A stretch of DNA of 62,406 bases from Methylobacterium marchantiae (GCF_022179405.1 NZ_BPQT01000003.1:1-62406); one strand, 5' to 3'; shown: positions 8,802 through 18,322, counted from the stretch's first letter. Program-made: numbers and translations. The notes: generated from the sequence alone by a model not told the origin.

Positions 8802-9524
8802 ATGACTGGAACGAAGTCGCTTGTCATCATCTCGACGACCCTATTATTGGTTGTGTGTTTTTTGGCGCTCGGCACATGGCAAATCCAGCGGAGGGTATGG
8901 AAGCATGATCTGATCGCTCGCATCAATGAGCGGATCCACGCTGCCCCGGTTCCTGCACCGCTTCGACCAGATCAGGCCGTCGTCGATCCATCGTCTGACG
9001 CCTACCGACATGTCTTTGCGACCGGAACGTTCGCTCACGATCACGAAACTCTCGTTCAGGCAGTCACCGATCTTGGCGGCGGGTATTGGGTGATGACGCC
9101 GCTCGTCTCGGCGGATGGAACGGCTGTTCTCGTTAATCGCGGCTTCGTTCCTGCCGATCGCCGCGATCCCGAAACGCGGCATTCCTCCGCGCGGATCGCG
9201 GGTGAAACGCGGGTGGTCGGACTGTTGCGGCTGAGCGAGCCGGGTGGCGGGTTCTTGCGCTCGAACGATCCAACTGCCGGGCGCTGGTACTCGCGCGACG
9301 TCGCAGCCATCGCCGCCGTTCGTGGGCTTGGGCCAACAGCGCCCTACTTTATCGATGCCGATGCCACACCAAATCCCGGCGGATATCCGGTGGGCGGTCT
9401 CACGGTGATCGCCTTCAGTGACAACCATTTGGTCTACGCGCTGACATGGTACGCACTGGCCATCATGGCTGCGACTGGGGGTGCCTATGTCATCCGTGAC
9501 GGGATGCGCCGGCGCGGCGCCTGA
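8802..9524 (+). CDS. SURF1 family cytochrome oxidase assembly protein
   Basis: A Shy1/SURF1-type protein of 240 residues with an N-terminal helix ending in the family signature LALGTWQIQRR and a C-terminal helix (LVYALTWYALAIMAA). The periplasmic segment between them has the usual GGGYWVMTPL and VLVNRGFVPADRR blocks. It is thought to help insert heme into heme-copper oxidases and commonly follows cyoD. Here it is 2 kb away, behind an antisense gene, and must use its own promoter. An ATG at 8691 would add 37 residues that do not resemble the family, so I prefer the later start. Confidence 0.9.
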   Translation: MTGTKSLVIISTTLLLVVCFLALGTWQIQRRVWKHDLIARINERIHAAPVPAPLRPDQAVVDPSSDAYRHVFATGTFAHDHETLVQAVTDLGGGYWVMTPLVSADGTAVLVNRGFVPADRRDPETRHSSARIAGETRVVGLLRLSEPGGGFLRSNDPTAGRWYSRDVAAIAAVRGLGPTAPYFIDADATPNPGGYPVGGLTVIAFSDNHLVYALTWYALAIMAATGGAYVIRDGMRRRGA

Positions 9525-9528
9525 GCCT

Positions 9529-11619
9529 TTACCCCTCCTTCGGTACCCAGCCGATGGATTGCCTCAGAAAGCCCATGCCAAGGGCGAGGAAGGTCGCGGT
9601 CTCAGAATTGTCCTTGCCGTAGCCGTGCCCGCCCGCCGCTGGCTCGAAGAAGGCTGGGTCGTAGCCAAGATGCCGGAGCTTCTCCGCCATCTTGCGCGCA
9701 TGTCCTGGATGGACGCGGTCATCGCGGCGCGTAGTGGCGATTAGAATCGGTGGATAGGGCTGCCCGGCCTCGGCCACGTGATAAGCGGAGGTGGCCCCTA
9801 GGAAAGCCCAATCCTCCGCCACGTCCGGGTCGCCATATTCTGCGATCCAACTCGCCCCCGCAAGGAGCTTCGTGTAGCGCCGCATATCGATGAGCGGGAT
9901 CGTGCAGAACAATGCACCGAACCGTTCGGGGTAGCGGGTCAGCATATTCGCGATGAGGAGGCCGCCATTCGAGCCGCCCTGGGCGGCGATGTGCTGCGGT
10001 TTCGTCACGCCCCGCGCCACGAGGTCGGCGGCGACAGCCGCGAAGTCGTCATGCGCCAGCGCCTTGCCCTCGCGCCGCCCAGCCTGATGCCATCGGGTGC
10101 CGAACTCGCCGCCACCGCGGATATTGGCGACGACACCGGTGCCGCCCTTCTCCAGCCATAGCTTGCCGAGGACGCCCTGGTAGGTCGGCAACAGCGAGAT
10201 CTGGAAGCCGCCATAGGCCGAGAGATGGACCGGCGCCTCGCCGGTCTCCCCCGCGGGACCGACCTGGACATAGGGGATGCGCTCGCCATCCACCGAGACG
10301 GCTTCGTGTCGGGTCACCCTCAGGCCGCCCGGATCGAAAGCGGGCGGCGTGGTGCGGAGCACGGTGGGTGCCGAGAGGTCGCTCGGGATCGACAGCAGGG
10401 TCGGCGGCGTCAGCGGGTCCTGCACCATGGCGAGGAGCGAGCCGTCGGATTCGCTCGGCTCGGCATCGAAGGGCCAGACCGAGACCGTGCCGATCTCGGG
10501 CAGACCGGGAAGGCTCAGGCGGATCCAGCCTTCCTCTCCGGGTTCGAACACGCTGTAGGCAGGACGCAGATCGTCGAGGGCATCGACGATGAGGCGTGGG
10601 CCGGCCCAGGACACGTTCTGCAGTGCCCGCCGTTCGGAAGGCTCCCACAGCACGGTGAAGGCCCTGTCGCCTTCGAGGAATGCCGGCAGGGCGATGGCGA
10701 GCACCGTATCGGCCGCGTGAACGCTGCCGCCGACATCCCAGACGGAGCGCGTTCGGATGACGAGATCGTCTCCATGAAGAGAAATTTCTGCGTCGGTGGG
10801 AGCATCGAGGCGATGGGTCGGCCCGTTTCGGTCGCCGATATGCACGGTGCCGTCGAAGAATCCGGTGCGCTCCATGAACACCACGCGCTCGGCCGGCGCG
10901 TCGTGATCGACCCCGCCCCAGAGGCCCATATTCTCGGGCGCGGTCTCGAGCAGGATGGTGGCCGCGAGCGGGTCCTGGCCGCGCGTCCAGAGCCGCACCG
11001 TGCGCGAATAGCCGGCGCGGGTCGCCATGCCCTCGCCGAGTGCGCTTGACAGGATCACGGTGTCGCGGTCGAGCCAATCCGCTCCGCCCTTCGCCTCGGG
11101 GAGGGTGAATCCGTCGGCGACGAAGCTGCGGGTCGGAAGGTCGAATTCCCGCAGGATGGTGGCGTCGCCCCCTCCCCGGCTGAGCTTCACCAGGGCGCGG
11201 TCGTGGCGGCCGGGGATCAGCGTCGCGCCGCCCCAGACCCAGTCGATTCCTTCGGCTTTCGCCAGGGCGTCGATGTCGATGAGGACGTCCCATTCGGGCG
11301 TGCCGGCGCGGTAGGAGGCCTCGTCGGTGCGGCGCCACAGGCCGAGCGGATGCTCGGCATCGCGCCAGAGATTGTAGAGCAAACCGCCGCGCCGGGTGAC
11401 CAGCGGGATCTTGTCCGGCCGGTCGAGGATGGCCTTCGCCGCCTCCCGGTCGCGCTCCATGGTCGCGTCGGTGAAGCGCGCCAGCGTCTCGGCGTTGCGG
11501 GCCTCGACCCAGGCGATGGCGTCTGCCCCTTCCACCTCTTCGAGCCAGAGATGGGGGTCGTCGTCGGGGGCGGAGCGGGTGGGGCGGGGATCGAAGGCGG
11601 GGCGCTGAGGCTGAGTCAT
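9529..11619 (-). CDS. Prolyl oligopeptidase family serine peptidase (S9A)
   Basis: A cytoplasmic-type peptidase of 696 residues with the S9A layout: a short N-terminal segment (DDDPHLWLEEVEG), a beta-propeller, then an alpha/beta-hydrolase domain. The nucleophile serine is in AAQGGSNGGLLIANM, the acid in RRDDRVHPGHARKMA and the histidine in GGHGYG, so the triad is complete. The opening DPHLWLEEVEG is the typical POP start, and no signal peptide is visible, so I choose the ATG that precedes TQPQRPAF. It converges with surf1, leaving four bases between the stops. It probably degrades proline-containing oligopeptides. Confidence 0.92.
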   Translation of the reverse strand: MTQPQRPAFDPRPTRSAPDDDPHLWLEEVEGADAIAWVEARNAETLARFTDATMERDREAAKAILDRPDKIPLVTRRGGLLYNLWRDAEHPLGLWRRTDEASYRAGTPEWDVLIDIDALAKAEGIDWVWGGATLIPGRHDRALVKLSRGGGDATILREFDLPTRSFVADGFTLPEAKGGADWLDRDTVILSSALGEGMATRAGYSRTVRLWTRGQDPLAATILLETAPENMGLWGGVDHDAPAERVVFMERTGFFDGTVHIGDRNGPTHRLDAPTDAEISLHGDDLVIRTRSVWDVGGSVHAADTVLAIALPAFLEGDRAFTVLWEPSERRALQNVSWAGPRLIVDALDDLRPAYSVFEPGEEGWIRLSLPGLPEIGTVSVWPFDAEPSESDGSLLAMVQDPLTPPTLLSIPSDLSAPTVLRTTPPAFDPGGLRVTRHEAVSVDGERIPYVQVGPAGETGEAPVHLSAYGGFQISLLPTYQGVLGKLWLEKGGTGVVANIRGGGEFGTRWHQAGRREGKALAHDDFAAVAADLVARGVTKPQHIAAQGGSNGGLLIANMLTRYPERFGALFCTIPLIDMRRYTKLLAGASWIAEYGDPDVAEDWAFLGATSAYHVAEAGQPYPPILIATTRRDDRVHPGHARKMAEKLRHLGYDPAFFEPAAGGHGYGKDNSETATFLALGMGFLRQSIGWVPKEG

Positions 11620-11717
11620 GCCGCCAGATTTACTGCGATTTTCGCCCGATTGCGACGCCTTCCGACACGGGATTCGACCCGCCTTCGGTACAGGATTCGG
11701 CGGAGCTTCGAGCCGGA

Positions 11718-11969
11718 TCAGCCCTCGAGCGTGCCCCAGCCCGGTTTCCACGCGCTCTGCGGATCGATCACCACGATTTCCATCCCGCCCTCGTTGGCCA
11801 CGTGGACGGCGATGCCGAAGGCCTGGGCGATGGGCATCACGCCGGTGGTGCTGAACTGGCGTCCGTCGGCGAGCTTGACCTCGCCCTTCACCTCGTCGCC
11901 GGCCTTCGACAGGCAGAGCGTGACCGCTGTGACGACGGGAGCGTGGACGCGCCGGAAGACGTTGGGCAT
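11718..11969 (-). CDS. Small conserved-looking hypothetical protein
   Basis: An 83-residue protein (MPNVFRRVHAPVVTAVTL...) with GAGG ahead of the chosen ATG. It has no membrane segment and its middle reads as a small beta-rich domain (EVKGEVKLADGRQFSTTGVMP). It sits just downstream of the rpsI terminator in the same direction. High-GC third positions suggest it is native. I do not recognise the family. Confidence 0.6.
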   Translation of the reverse strand: MPNVFRRVHAPVVTAVTLCLSKAGDEVKGEVKLADGRQFSTTGVMPIAQAFGIAVHVANEGGMEIVVIDPQSAWKPGWGTLEG

Positions 11970-11999
11970 GAAAAACCTCGCACGATGTCGCGACAAACG

Positions 12000-12024
12000 A
12001 AAAGGGCGGCCGAGGCCGCCCTTT
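12000..12024 (-). terminator. Intrinsic terminator of the rplM-rpsI operon
   Basis: On the minus strand AAAGGGCGGC, a four-base loop and GCCGCCCTTTT form a 10-bp stem running into T residues, about 25 bases beyond the rpsI stop. This is the clearest rho-independent terminator in the left part of the window. Confidence 0.85.
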
Positions 12025-12048
12025 CCAGAGACGAGATGGTCGAAACGC

Positions 12049-12528
12049 TCAGCGCTTCGAGAACTGGAAGCTGCGGCGAGCCTTCTTGCGGCCGTACTTC
12101 TTGCGCTCGACCACGCGGCTGTCGCGGGTGAGGAAGCCTTCGCGCTTCAGCGGCGCGCGCAGCTCCGGCTCGTAGTAGGTGAGAGCCTTGGACAGGCCGT
12201 GGCGCACGGCGCCGGCCTGGCCCGAGAGACCGCCGCCATGCACCGTGACGGTGATGTCGTACTGGTCGACGCGGTTGGCGATCTGCAGCGGCTGGCGCAG
12301 GATCATGCGCAGCACGGGGCGGGCGAAGTAGGTCTCGACCGTGCGGCCGTTGACCACGACGGTGCCGTTGCCGGGCTTGATCCAGACGCGGGCAACCGCG
12401 TCCTTGCGCTTGCCGGTGGCGTAGGCGCGGCCTTGCGCATCGAGCTTCTGAACGTGGACGGGAGCCGCGTTCTCGGGGTTCTCGACGTTGGCGCGGTTCA
12501 GGTCGGAGAGGGACTGGAGGGTCGCCAT
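12049..12528 (-). CDS. rpsI: 30S ribosomal protein S9
   Basis: A 159-residue S9 of the small ribosomal subunit. The core starts at [14 protein letters not shown], and the C-terminus [18 protein letters not shown] is the conserved basic tail that reaches the decoding centre. About 25 residues at the N-terminus precede the family core, as is usual in Rhizobiales. It starts two bases after the rplM stop, the standard rplM-rpsI pair. Confidence 0.98.
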   Translation of the reverse strand: MATLQSLSDLNRANVENPENAAPVHVQKLDAQGRAYATGKRKDAVARVWIKPGNGTVVVNGRTVETYFARPVLRMILRQPLQIANRVDQYDITVTVHGGGLSGQAGAVRHGLSKALTYYEPELRAPLKREGFLTRDSRVVERKKYGRKKARRSFQFSKR

Positions 12529-12530
12529 GA

Positions 12531-12992
12531 TCAAGCGCTCACGTTCTTGCGGTTGAGGCTGCCGACGTCGAGCGCCTGCGGCTGCTGGGCGGTGTGGGGA
12601 TGCTCGGAGCCCTTGTAGACGCGGAGGTTGCCCATGATCTGGCGGAACAGCGGGCCGCGCGGCAGCATGCGCTCCACGGCCTTCTCGACGATCCGCTCGG
12701 GGAACCGGCCGTCCAGGATGAACTTCGCGGTCCGCTCCTTGATGCCGCCCGGATAGCCGGTGTGGTGGTAATACACCTTCTGCTCGCGCTTGCGGCCGGT
12801 GAACTTCACCTTCTCGGCGTTGATGACGATGACGTTGTCGCCGCAATCGACGTGGGGCGTGTACGCGGGCTTGTGCTTGCCGCGCAGGCGCATGGCGACG
12901 ATGGAGGCGAGCCGGCCGACGACCAGGCCCTCCGCATCGACGATGATCCACTTCTTGTCGACGTCGGCGGGCTTCAGAGAAAAGGTCTTCAT
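12531..12992 (-). CDS. rplM: 50S ribosomal protein L13
   Basis: A 153-residue L13 of the large subunit. It opens [15 protein letters not shown] and contains the signatures [28 protein letters not shown] and [12 protein letters not shown]. The ATG before KTFSLKPA matches the family start, and the 40 residues possible upstream are not coding-like. It is the first gene of the rplM-rpsI operon. The region upstream, up to the repeat array, must hold the promoter. Confidence 0.98.
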   Translation of the reverse strand: MKTFSLKPADVDKKWIIVDAEGLVVGRLASIVAMRLRGKHKPAYTPHVDCGDNVIVINAEKVKFTGRKREQKVYYHHTGYPGGIKERTAKFILDGRFPERIVEKAVERMLPRGPLFRQIMGNLRVYKGSEHPHTAQQPQALDVGSLNRKNVSA

Positions 12993-13151
12993 CCCGTGGC
13001 GTTCCGTATGATGTCTTGCAAAACGATGCGCCGCCACGTGAGACACGCAGCGGCGGTGGAGGCTGCAATACGGGGCGACGAGTGAGTCGTCAAGGTGCAT
13101 TGGGGGATGCAAAACGGCAAAAACGGTAAGCGGATGAAGGATTTCGGGGTT
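12993..13151. promoter_or_regulatory. Leader/promoter region of rplM
   Basis: About 160 bases between rplM and the first repeat unit. It is somewhat less GC-rich than its surroundings (GCAAAACGGCAAAAACGG near 13107) and presumably carries the ribosomal-protein promoter. I could not fix -35/-10 boxes with confidence. Confidence 0.4.
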
Positions 13152-14570
13152 GAGGTATCAGGATACCGTATCCATCCCACCCAATCACCTCATCCTGAGG
13201 CGCCCGCGCCAGCGGGCCTCGAAGGAGCCCTCCAGCCGGCGCCGCGATCCCTGGACCCCTCCTTCGAGGCCTCCGCTCCGCTACGGCACCTCAGGATGAG
13301 GTGGTTGGGTGGGATTGACCGCGCGAACCGGAGGGCATGAGGTTCTCCGGCGCCGGCCTATCAGGCACCGCCTCCCCCTCCCCCGCTGAGGGGGTGAGGG
13401 TAAGGTGGCTAACCGCGCAGGGAAAATCGAGGTTTCGAGACCCGAGGTATCACGATACCGTATCCATCCCACCCGCGACCTCATCCTGAGGCGCCCGCGC
13501 CAGCGGGCCTCGAAGGAGCCCTCCAGTCGGCGCCGCGATCCCTGGCCCCCTCCTTCGAGGCCTCCGCTCCGCTACGGCACCTCAGGATGAGGTGGTTGGG
13601 TGGGATTGACCGCGCGAACCGGAGGGCATGAGGTTCTCCGGCGCCGGCCTATCAGGCACCGCCTCCCCCTCCCCCGCTGAGGGGGTGAGGGTAAGGTGGC
13701 TAACCGCGCAGGGAAAATCGAGGTTTCGAGACCCGAGGTATCAGAATACCGTTTCCATCCCACCCAATCACCTCATCCTGAGGCGCCCGCGCCAGCGGGC
13801 CTCGAAGGAGCCCTCCAGCCGGCGCCGCGATCCCTGGACCCCTCCTTCGAGGCCTCCGCTCCGCTACGGCACCTCAGGATGAGGTGGTTGAATGGGTTTG
13901 ACCAAGCGCATCGGAGGTCATGAGGCTCGACGGCGCCGGCATATCAGGCACCGCTTCCCACGCGGAGGTGGGAGGGTCGGCGGCTCACCGCGCAGGGGAG
14001 ATCGAGGTTTCGAGACCCGAGGTATCAGAATACCGTTTCCATCCCACCCAATCACCTCATCCTGAGGTGCCCGCGCCAGCGGGCCTCGAAGGAGCCCTCC
14101 AGTCGGCGCCGCGATCCCTGTACCCCTCCTTCGAGGCCTCCGCTCCGCTACGGCACCTCAGGATGAGGTGGTTGAATGGGTTTGACCAAGCGCATCGGAG
14201 GTCATGAGGCTCGACGGCGCCGGCATATCAGGCACCGCTTCCCACGCGGAGGTGGGAGGGTCGGCGGCTCACCGCGCAGGGGAGATCGAGGTTTCGAGAC
14301 TCCAGGTATCAGGATACCGTATCCATCCCACCCAATCACCTCATCCTGAGGTGCCCGCGCCAGCGGGCCTCGAAGGAGCCCTCCAGTCGGCGCCGCGATC
14401 CCTGTACCCCTCCTTCGAGGCCTCCGCTCCGCTACGGCACCTCAGGATGAGGTGGTTGAATGGGTTTGACCAAGCGCATCGGAGGTCATGAGGCTCTGCG
14501 GCGCCGGCCTATCAGGCACCGCCTCCCCCTCCCCCGCTGAGGGGGGGAGGGTAAGGTGGCTCACCGCGCC
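13152..14570. repeat. Array of five tandem repeat units, 284-292 bp each
   Basis: No gene is convincing in this 1.4 kb. Five near-identical units begin at a GAGGTATCA-type motif near 13152, 13444, 13735, 14019 and 14303, so the period is 292, 291, 284 and 284. Each unit contains a 118-bp imperfect palindrome (13186-13303, 13477-13594, 13769-13886, 14053-14170, 14337-14454) opening CACCTCATCCTGAGG and closing CCTCAGGATGAGGTG, followed by a second C-rich/G-rich hairpin (CCTCCCCCTCCCCC against GAGGGGGTGAGGG) in units 1, 2 and 5. Units 3 and 4 share private differences, so the array grew by local duplication. All open frames here are by-products of the repeat. Confidence 0.95.
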
Positions 14571-14989
14571 GGCGGGATCGAATAGGTCCCCGTGGCGTGG
14601 CAGACGAGGTCGTCGGAGCCCGGCGTCGTGAGGCGCGCCTCCCCCACCGCGAGGCGCTTGCCGAGCTTCAGGAGACGGGCTTCCGCGATGAGCCCGGTGG
14701 GGCCGGGCTTTCTCAGGAAGTTGAAGGACAGGTTCGTCGTCACCGCGAGGCCGACGGGGCCGATGCTTGCGAGGATCGCCGCGTAGAGGGCGTAATCGGC
14801 GAGCGCCATCATGGCCGGGCCGGAGATCGTGCCGCCGGGGCGCAGGAAGCGCTCGTGATAATCGAGGCGCATCCGCGCGGTGAGCGGCCCCACCGCCTCG
14901 AGGTGGAAGGCCGGCCCGTCATGGTTCATCTGCGGGAAGTCCCGCTCCAGGAAGGCGATGGTCTCAGGCAGGGTCATGGTCGTCGTCAT
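14561..14989 (-). CDS. PaaI-like hotdog-fold thioesterase
   Basis: A 142-residue single-domain hotdog protein (4HBT family). The region HERFLRPGGTISGPAMMALADYALYAAI is the long central helix with its conserved Gly/Ala pattern; the last strands read TNLSFNFLRKPGPTGLIAEARL. Such proteins hydrolyse acyl-CoA thioesters, often phenylacetyl- or hydroxyphenyl-type, but the substrate is not predictable here. I chose the upstream of two ATGs (MTTTMTLPE). The gene is divergent from the CoA-binding protein, 84 bases away, and its tail abuts the repeat array. Confidence 0.85.
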   Translation of the reverse strand: MTTTMTLPETIAFLERDFPQMNHDGPAFHLEAVGPLTARMRLDYHERFLRPGGTISGPAMMALADYALYAAILASIGPVGLAVTTNLSFNFLRKPGPTGLIAEARLLKLGKRLAVGEARLTTPGSDDLVCHATGTYSIPPAR

Positions 14990-15073
14990 GGCTCGCCTTG
15001 CAGCACGGGCCGCGATGGCGGACAAGTCTTCGCTCCTGTCAGACAAGAATCCGTCCGTCACACAAGAGTCCCG

Positions 15074-15631
15074 ATGACCGACCCCGTCGCCGTCCGCCAT
15101 GACCCCTCCCGTCACGACCGCTATCCCGATGCGCTGATCCGCAAGCTCCTCACGGAGACGAAGACGATCGCCCTCGTCGGCGCCTCGGCGAACCCGGCCC
15201 GGCCGAGCTGGATCGTGCTGAAATATCTCATCTCGCGCGGCTACGACGTGATCCCGGTCAATCCCGGCCTCGCCGGGCAGATGCTGCTGGGCAAGCTCGT
15301 CGCCGGCCGCCTCGCCGACCTCCCCGGCCCCGTCGACATGGTCGAGATCTTCCGCAACTCCGCCGCCGCCGGCGGCCTCGTCGACGAGGCCCTTGCCCTG
15401 CCGGTGCTCCCGAAGATCGTCTGGATGCAGCTCGGCGTCCGCGACGACGCGGCCGCCGCTCGCGCCGAGGCGGCGGGCATCCAGGTGATCATGAACCGCT
15501 GCCCCAAGATCGAGTACGGGCGGATCTCGGGCGAGATCGGCTGGACCGGGGTGAACTCTCGGATCTTGAGTTCGAAGCGGCCGGTTTTGGGGGGTAAGGG
15601 GGTGCAGCGGCTGACGATTGAGCGGGGGTGA
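15074..15631 (+). CDS. CoA-binding protein, Rossmann-fold (YccU type)
   Basis: A 185-residue CoA-binding-domain protein. The nucleotide loop is IALVGASANPARPSW, followed by YLISRGYDVIPVNPG and DMVEIFRNS, the order seen in stand-alone succinyl-CoA-synthetase-like CoA-binding proteins. C-terminal landmarks are KIVWMQLGVRDD and VIMNRCPKIEYGR, the latter containing the conserved Cys-Pro. The role of these proteins is not settled. The last 25 residues are less family-like. It is followed by a hairpin shared with the convergent helicase gene. Confidence 0.87.
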   Translation: MTDPVAVRHDPSRHDRYPDALIRKLLTETKTIALVGASANPARPSWIVLKYLISRGYDVIPVNPGLAGQMLLGKLVAGRLADLPGPVDMVEIFRNSAAAGGLVDEALALPVLPKIVWMQLGVRDDAAAARAEAAGIQVIMNRCPKIEYGRISGEIGWTGVNSRILSSKRPVLGGKGVQRLTIERG

Positions 15632-15664
15632 GATTGCCACGATGTTTTCGCTATAAGATAATCT

Positions 15665-15692
15665 CCCGCACTTGATCTTATACAAGTGCGGG
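15665..15692. terminator. Hairpin between convergent CoA-binding and helicase genes
   Basis: CCCGCACTTG and CAAGTGCGGG pair perfectly over 10 bp around an eight-base loop. On the plus strand it is followed by TTAAAAAATTTATTTT, and on the minus strand by an A/T-rich but not T-only run. It is best read as a bidirectional terminator at the junction between high-GC native DNA and the AT-rich island. Confidence 0.6.
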
Positions 15693-15701
15693 TTAAAAAA
15701 T

Positions 15702-18212
15702 TTATTTTAGTAACGCCTTTTTTTCAATGTTATCAAACAAAGCCTGAATCATCCATTTGGGGCCATTGCAAAGGACTCTACTCTTTTCGAGTTTTTCGAG
15801 AGGAGTGAGAGAACGTATATCGACTATAATCGATAGTATTTCTTCTCGAATTGTGACTAATTGAGTTGGATTTACGACCCACATCTGATTGGAGGGGTTT
15901 GCCTGATTGGTACTTTTCCCGGACGGGCCAACAAAAAGTAATCCGATCAAGGTAACGTCTTTTTTGTGATCGCTGACCCATTGTATATGATCATGCGATT
16001 GCCCTACATCTTTCTTATTATAAGTTGCAGGATCTTTTTTATCTGTCTTTAGCTCAATAGCGATCGCTTTAAGAGTTGATAATTCCTCCCATAAAACATC
16101 AGGTCCGGTGCCGCTGTCGTTGTCAGGGCGCGAGGCAGAAAACCCAAGTAATTCGCCCAGCGATCTAACAGCTTCCTCCATTTGCGATGACGTTCCGCCA
16201 TCAAGATGCTTCAGTCGGTTGCGAAGAGTGTTGAGCTCTTTCTTGTATGTTTCGGCCGAGGAGAGACTCGCAATTGAGAAGATATTTGCAGCAAATGGAT
16301 CGACGGGTTCATTGGATGTACGTGCGAATTTTTTATGTGTTGGGAGTAAAACGTTAGTTCCTAGCTTCATACGCGCATTCTCGTATGCAACGTCAGCGCT
16401 TTCGAGATCGCCAGCTTTTTCATAAAGACCACCAAGGAGAATATTATGCCATCCAGCAAGCAATGGATCTAGGCGTGTTGTAGTCTCCAGGCTTTCCTCA
16501 ATAAGTAGACGAGCTTTATCTGAGTCACCGTTCCAAAGTGCGGAGGCAATTTTCGCTTCAGCTTCTGCAACTTTATGAGAGGGCTCCATGCTATCGTCGG
16601 CCTTATTTCTGTGATCCTCGTCAATCTCATTCCGTTCAATGTTCGATCCATAGTATTCAAGCCAGCTTTGGTCTCGTCCTAAAACACTTTTCACTATAAT
16701 GTTGAGAGATTTATGATTGTTAATACTCATTCCAGCTTGTACGTGTCGGCCAAGTAATATTTGTTGTTGTAGTAGATTTGGTAGAAGCGCAATATTGCGG
16801 TCGTTGCTGAGCCAAGCATTCAAGTTGCTGCTTGAGATCAAAAACACTCCATAATCGTTTCGTCCTCGGTTGATCCGCCCAAATAGCTGAACAAGACGGT
16901 TGGCTATGCGAGATGAGTAAGATTTTCTCATATTGAGAAAATCCGATTGATATTTCTCAATTAGCGTGGATCCGGTAGGCAATCCATCCATAAGCATGAT
17001 CCGACAGGTATCATGAGGTAGATCGATGCCATCGACACGAGACACAAGGAGAAATTTTCCCGTCTTTGCCTCTCTAAAACTATTGAGCATCTGCGTGAAC
17101 TGATCTCGGCTCGGAGGAGAGGAAAAGGTCCCCCAGGCTTCCGCAGCTGCGTAACTCGGAACAGCCACTATAATCTTATTATTTGAGGCAATTTCATTAG
17201 CTAAACTGACAGTAAAGCCTTTTTCAACGTCGTTAGCAAATAATACTAAGCGTTCGCCATTTCCCGCGTCATTTTTTGGTTCAATCGAAAGGTCTGGCTT
17301 GCGACCAAACGCTCGAATAAAATCAGATTTATTTTTCAAAGTAGCCGATAAATAGACTCTTCGAATGGGGCGCTCAAAAATATCTATACATAAAGATGGT
17401 AGAAAGGGAGGAGTAATCTCAATCTGCCCTTTGCTAAATAACACGCAGCATTCAGATATATGGTCCTCTAAATTTGGAAATTTGTACTTGAGGTTCGTAT
17501 CGTTGGGTATATTGAATTTCTGTAAAATAGTTGCTATCTGTGTCGAGCGTTCTCGAACACCGGATGGAGCTGCCATCATCGTTAACTGCCGCTCGCCACT
17601 TACGGCAGCCTTGAATTGTTGCCGGCGATTAAGTTCAGAGAAATGAGGAGTGAAAAGCTCTATGAGTTCGCTGTAACACTTTTGGTGATTTTCGTAAGTG
17701 ATGTTTATTAAAAAGGCGTCCCTGATCATTGATTCTGCAACATGGGCATCGTCGAAAATGACCGCTCCGGGGGGGAATTTTTGGATGAATCCTTTAAGCC
17801 CATTTAAAACTGTTTGATACGTCGTAATGCAAAATGACTTGCCGCTTTCAAACAGGCTATTGCTGTGAGTTCCGCTTAATCTTGTGGTGTGATCGATGCC
17901 TACTTTCTGGGCCTCTCGCGAAGTTTGCTCCACTAGGTCTTTAGTAGAGCAAACATACATCACATTCTCGATGCCCTCATTTATCAAGCTTTGAGCTATA
18001 AGCAGCCCTGCAAGCGTTTTTCCAGCGCCTGTGTTTAACGCAATAAGGATGTCATTTAATTTTCTGTTTTTATCCCATTGTTGCAATGCTTCATTCTGTC
18101 CTCTCCAGATGTCGTTTGGAGTTCCGGGTAAATTTGGAAGCTTTTCAAATATTTCAATGGGATTTGTTGGTCTGCTTGATTTTGAAATATTGCCGAGCTT
18201 TGAGAAATCCAT
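15702..18212 (-). CDS. SF2 helicase fused to a PD-(D/E)XK nuclease; candidate phage-defence protein
   Basis: An 836-residue AT-rich gene (two lines counted by hand gave 33% and 38% G+C). Helicase motifs: Walker A LNTGAGKT at about residues 59-66, motif II VIFDDAH at 151-157 (DDAH rather than DEAH), motif III LSAT near 290, motif V VDGIDLP near 393-399, and motif VI QLFGRINRGR at 442-451. The C-terminal helicase lobe resembles the XPD-like type. Residues about 545-625 look TPR-like (WHNILLGGLYEKAGDLESA). The C-terminus has TGPDVLW (D705) and AIELKTDKK (E720, K722), the order expected of a PD-(D/E)XK nuclease. It stands alone between convergent and codirectional housekeeping genes. The domain reading is strong; the defence role is inferred. 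Confidence 0.8.
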   Translation of the reverse strand: MDFSKLGNISKSSRPTNPIEIFEKLPNLPGTPNDIWRGQNEALQQWDKNRKLNDILIALNTGAGKTLAGLLIAQSLINEGIENVMYVCSTKDLVEQTSREAQKVGIDHTTRLSGTHSNSLFESGKSFCITTYQTVLNGLKGFIQKFPPGAVIFDDAHVAESMIRDAFLINITYENHQKCYSELIELFTPHFSELNRRQQFKAAVSGERQLTMMAAPSGVRERSTQIATILQKFNIPNDTNLKYKFPNLEDHISECCVLFSKGQIEITPPFLPSLCIDIFERPIRRVYLSATLKNKSDFIRAFGRKPDLSIEPKNDAGNGERLVLFANDVEKGFTVSLANEIASNNKIIVAVPSYAAAEAWGTFSSPPSRDQFTQMLNSFREAKTGKFLLVSRVDGIDLPHDTCRIMLMDGLPTGSTLIEKYQSDFLNMRKSYSSRIANRLVQLFGRINRGRNDYGVFLISSSNLNAWLSNDRNIALLPNLLQQQILLGRHVQAGMSINNHKSLNIIVKSVLGRDQSWLEYYGSNIERNEIDEDHRNKADDSMEPSHKVAEAEAKIASALWNGDSDKARLLIEESLETTTRLDPLLAGWHNILLGGLYEKAGDLESADVAYENARMKLGTNVLLPTHKKFARTSNEPVDPFAANIFSIASLSSAETYKKELNTLRNRLKHLDGGTSSQMEEAVRSLGELLGFSASRPDNDSGTGPDVLWEELSTLKAIAIELKTDKKDPATYNKKDVGQSHDHIQWVSDHKKDVTLIGLLFVGPSGKSTNQANPSNQMWVVNPTQLVTIREEILSIIVDIRSLTPLEKLEKSRVLCNGPKWMIQALFDNIEKKALLK

Positions 18213-18322
18213 TCTAGGTCAGTCCTCTTCGGCCATCCATAAGCGAAGCGCGGATAGATGGTTGCTTCGAAGCTCATCCTTAGACCGAAAAGAGGAAACT
18301 GCAACTCTTCGGTGTGGAGCCG

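Noticed and set aside
13152-14570. CRISPR array or tandem small genes in the repeat region
   Set aside because: The repeat period is 284-292 bp, the unit itself is conserved throughout with no unique spacers, and no cas genes are near. The open frames are repeat by-products.
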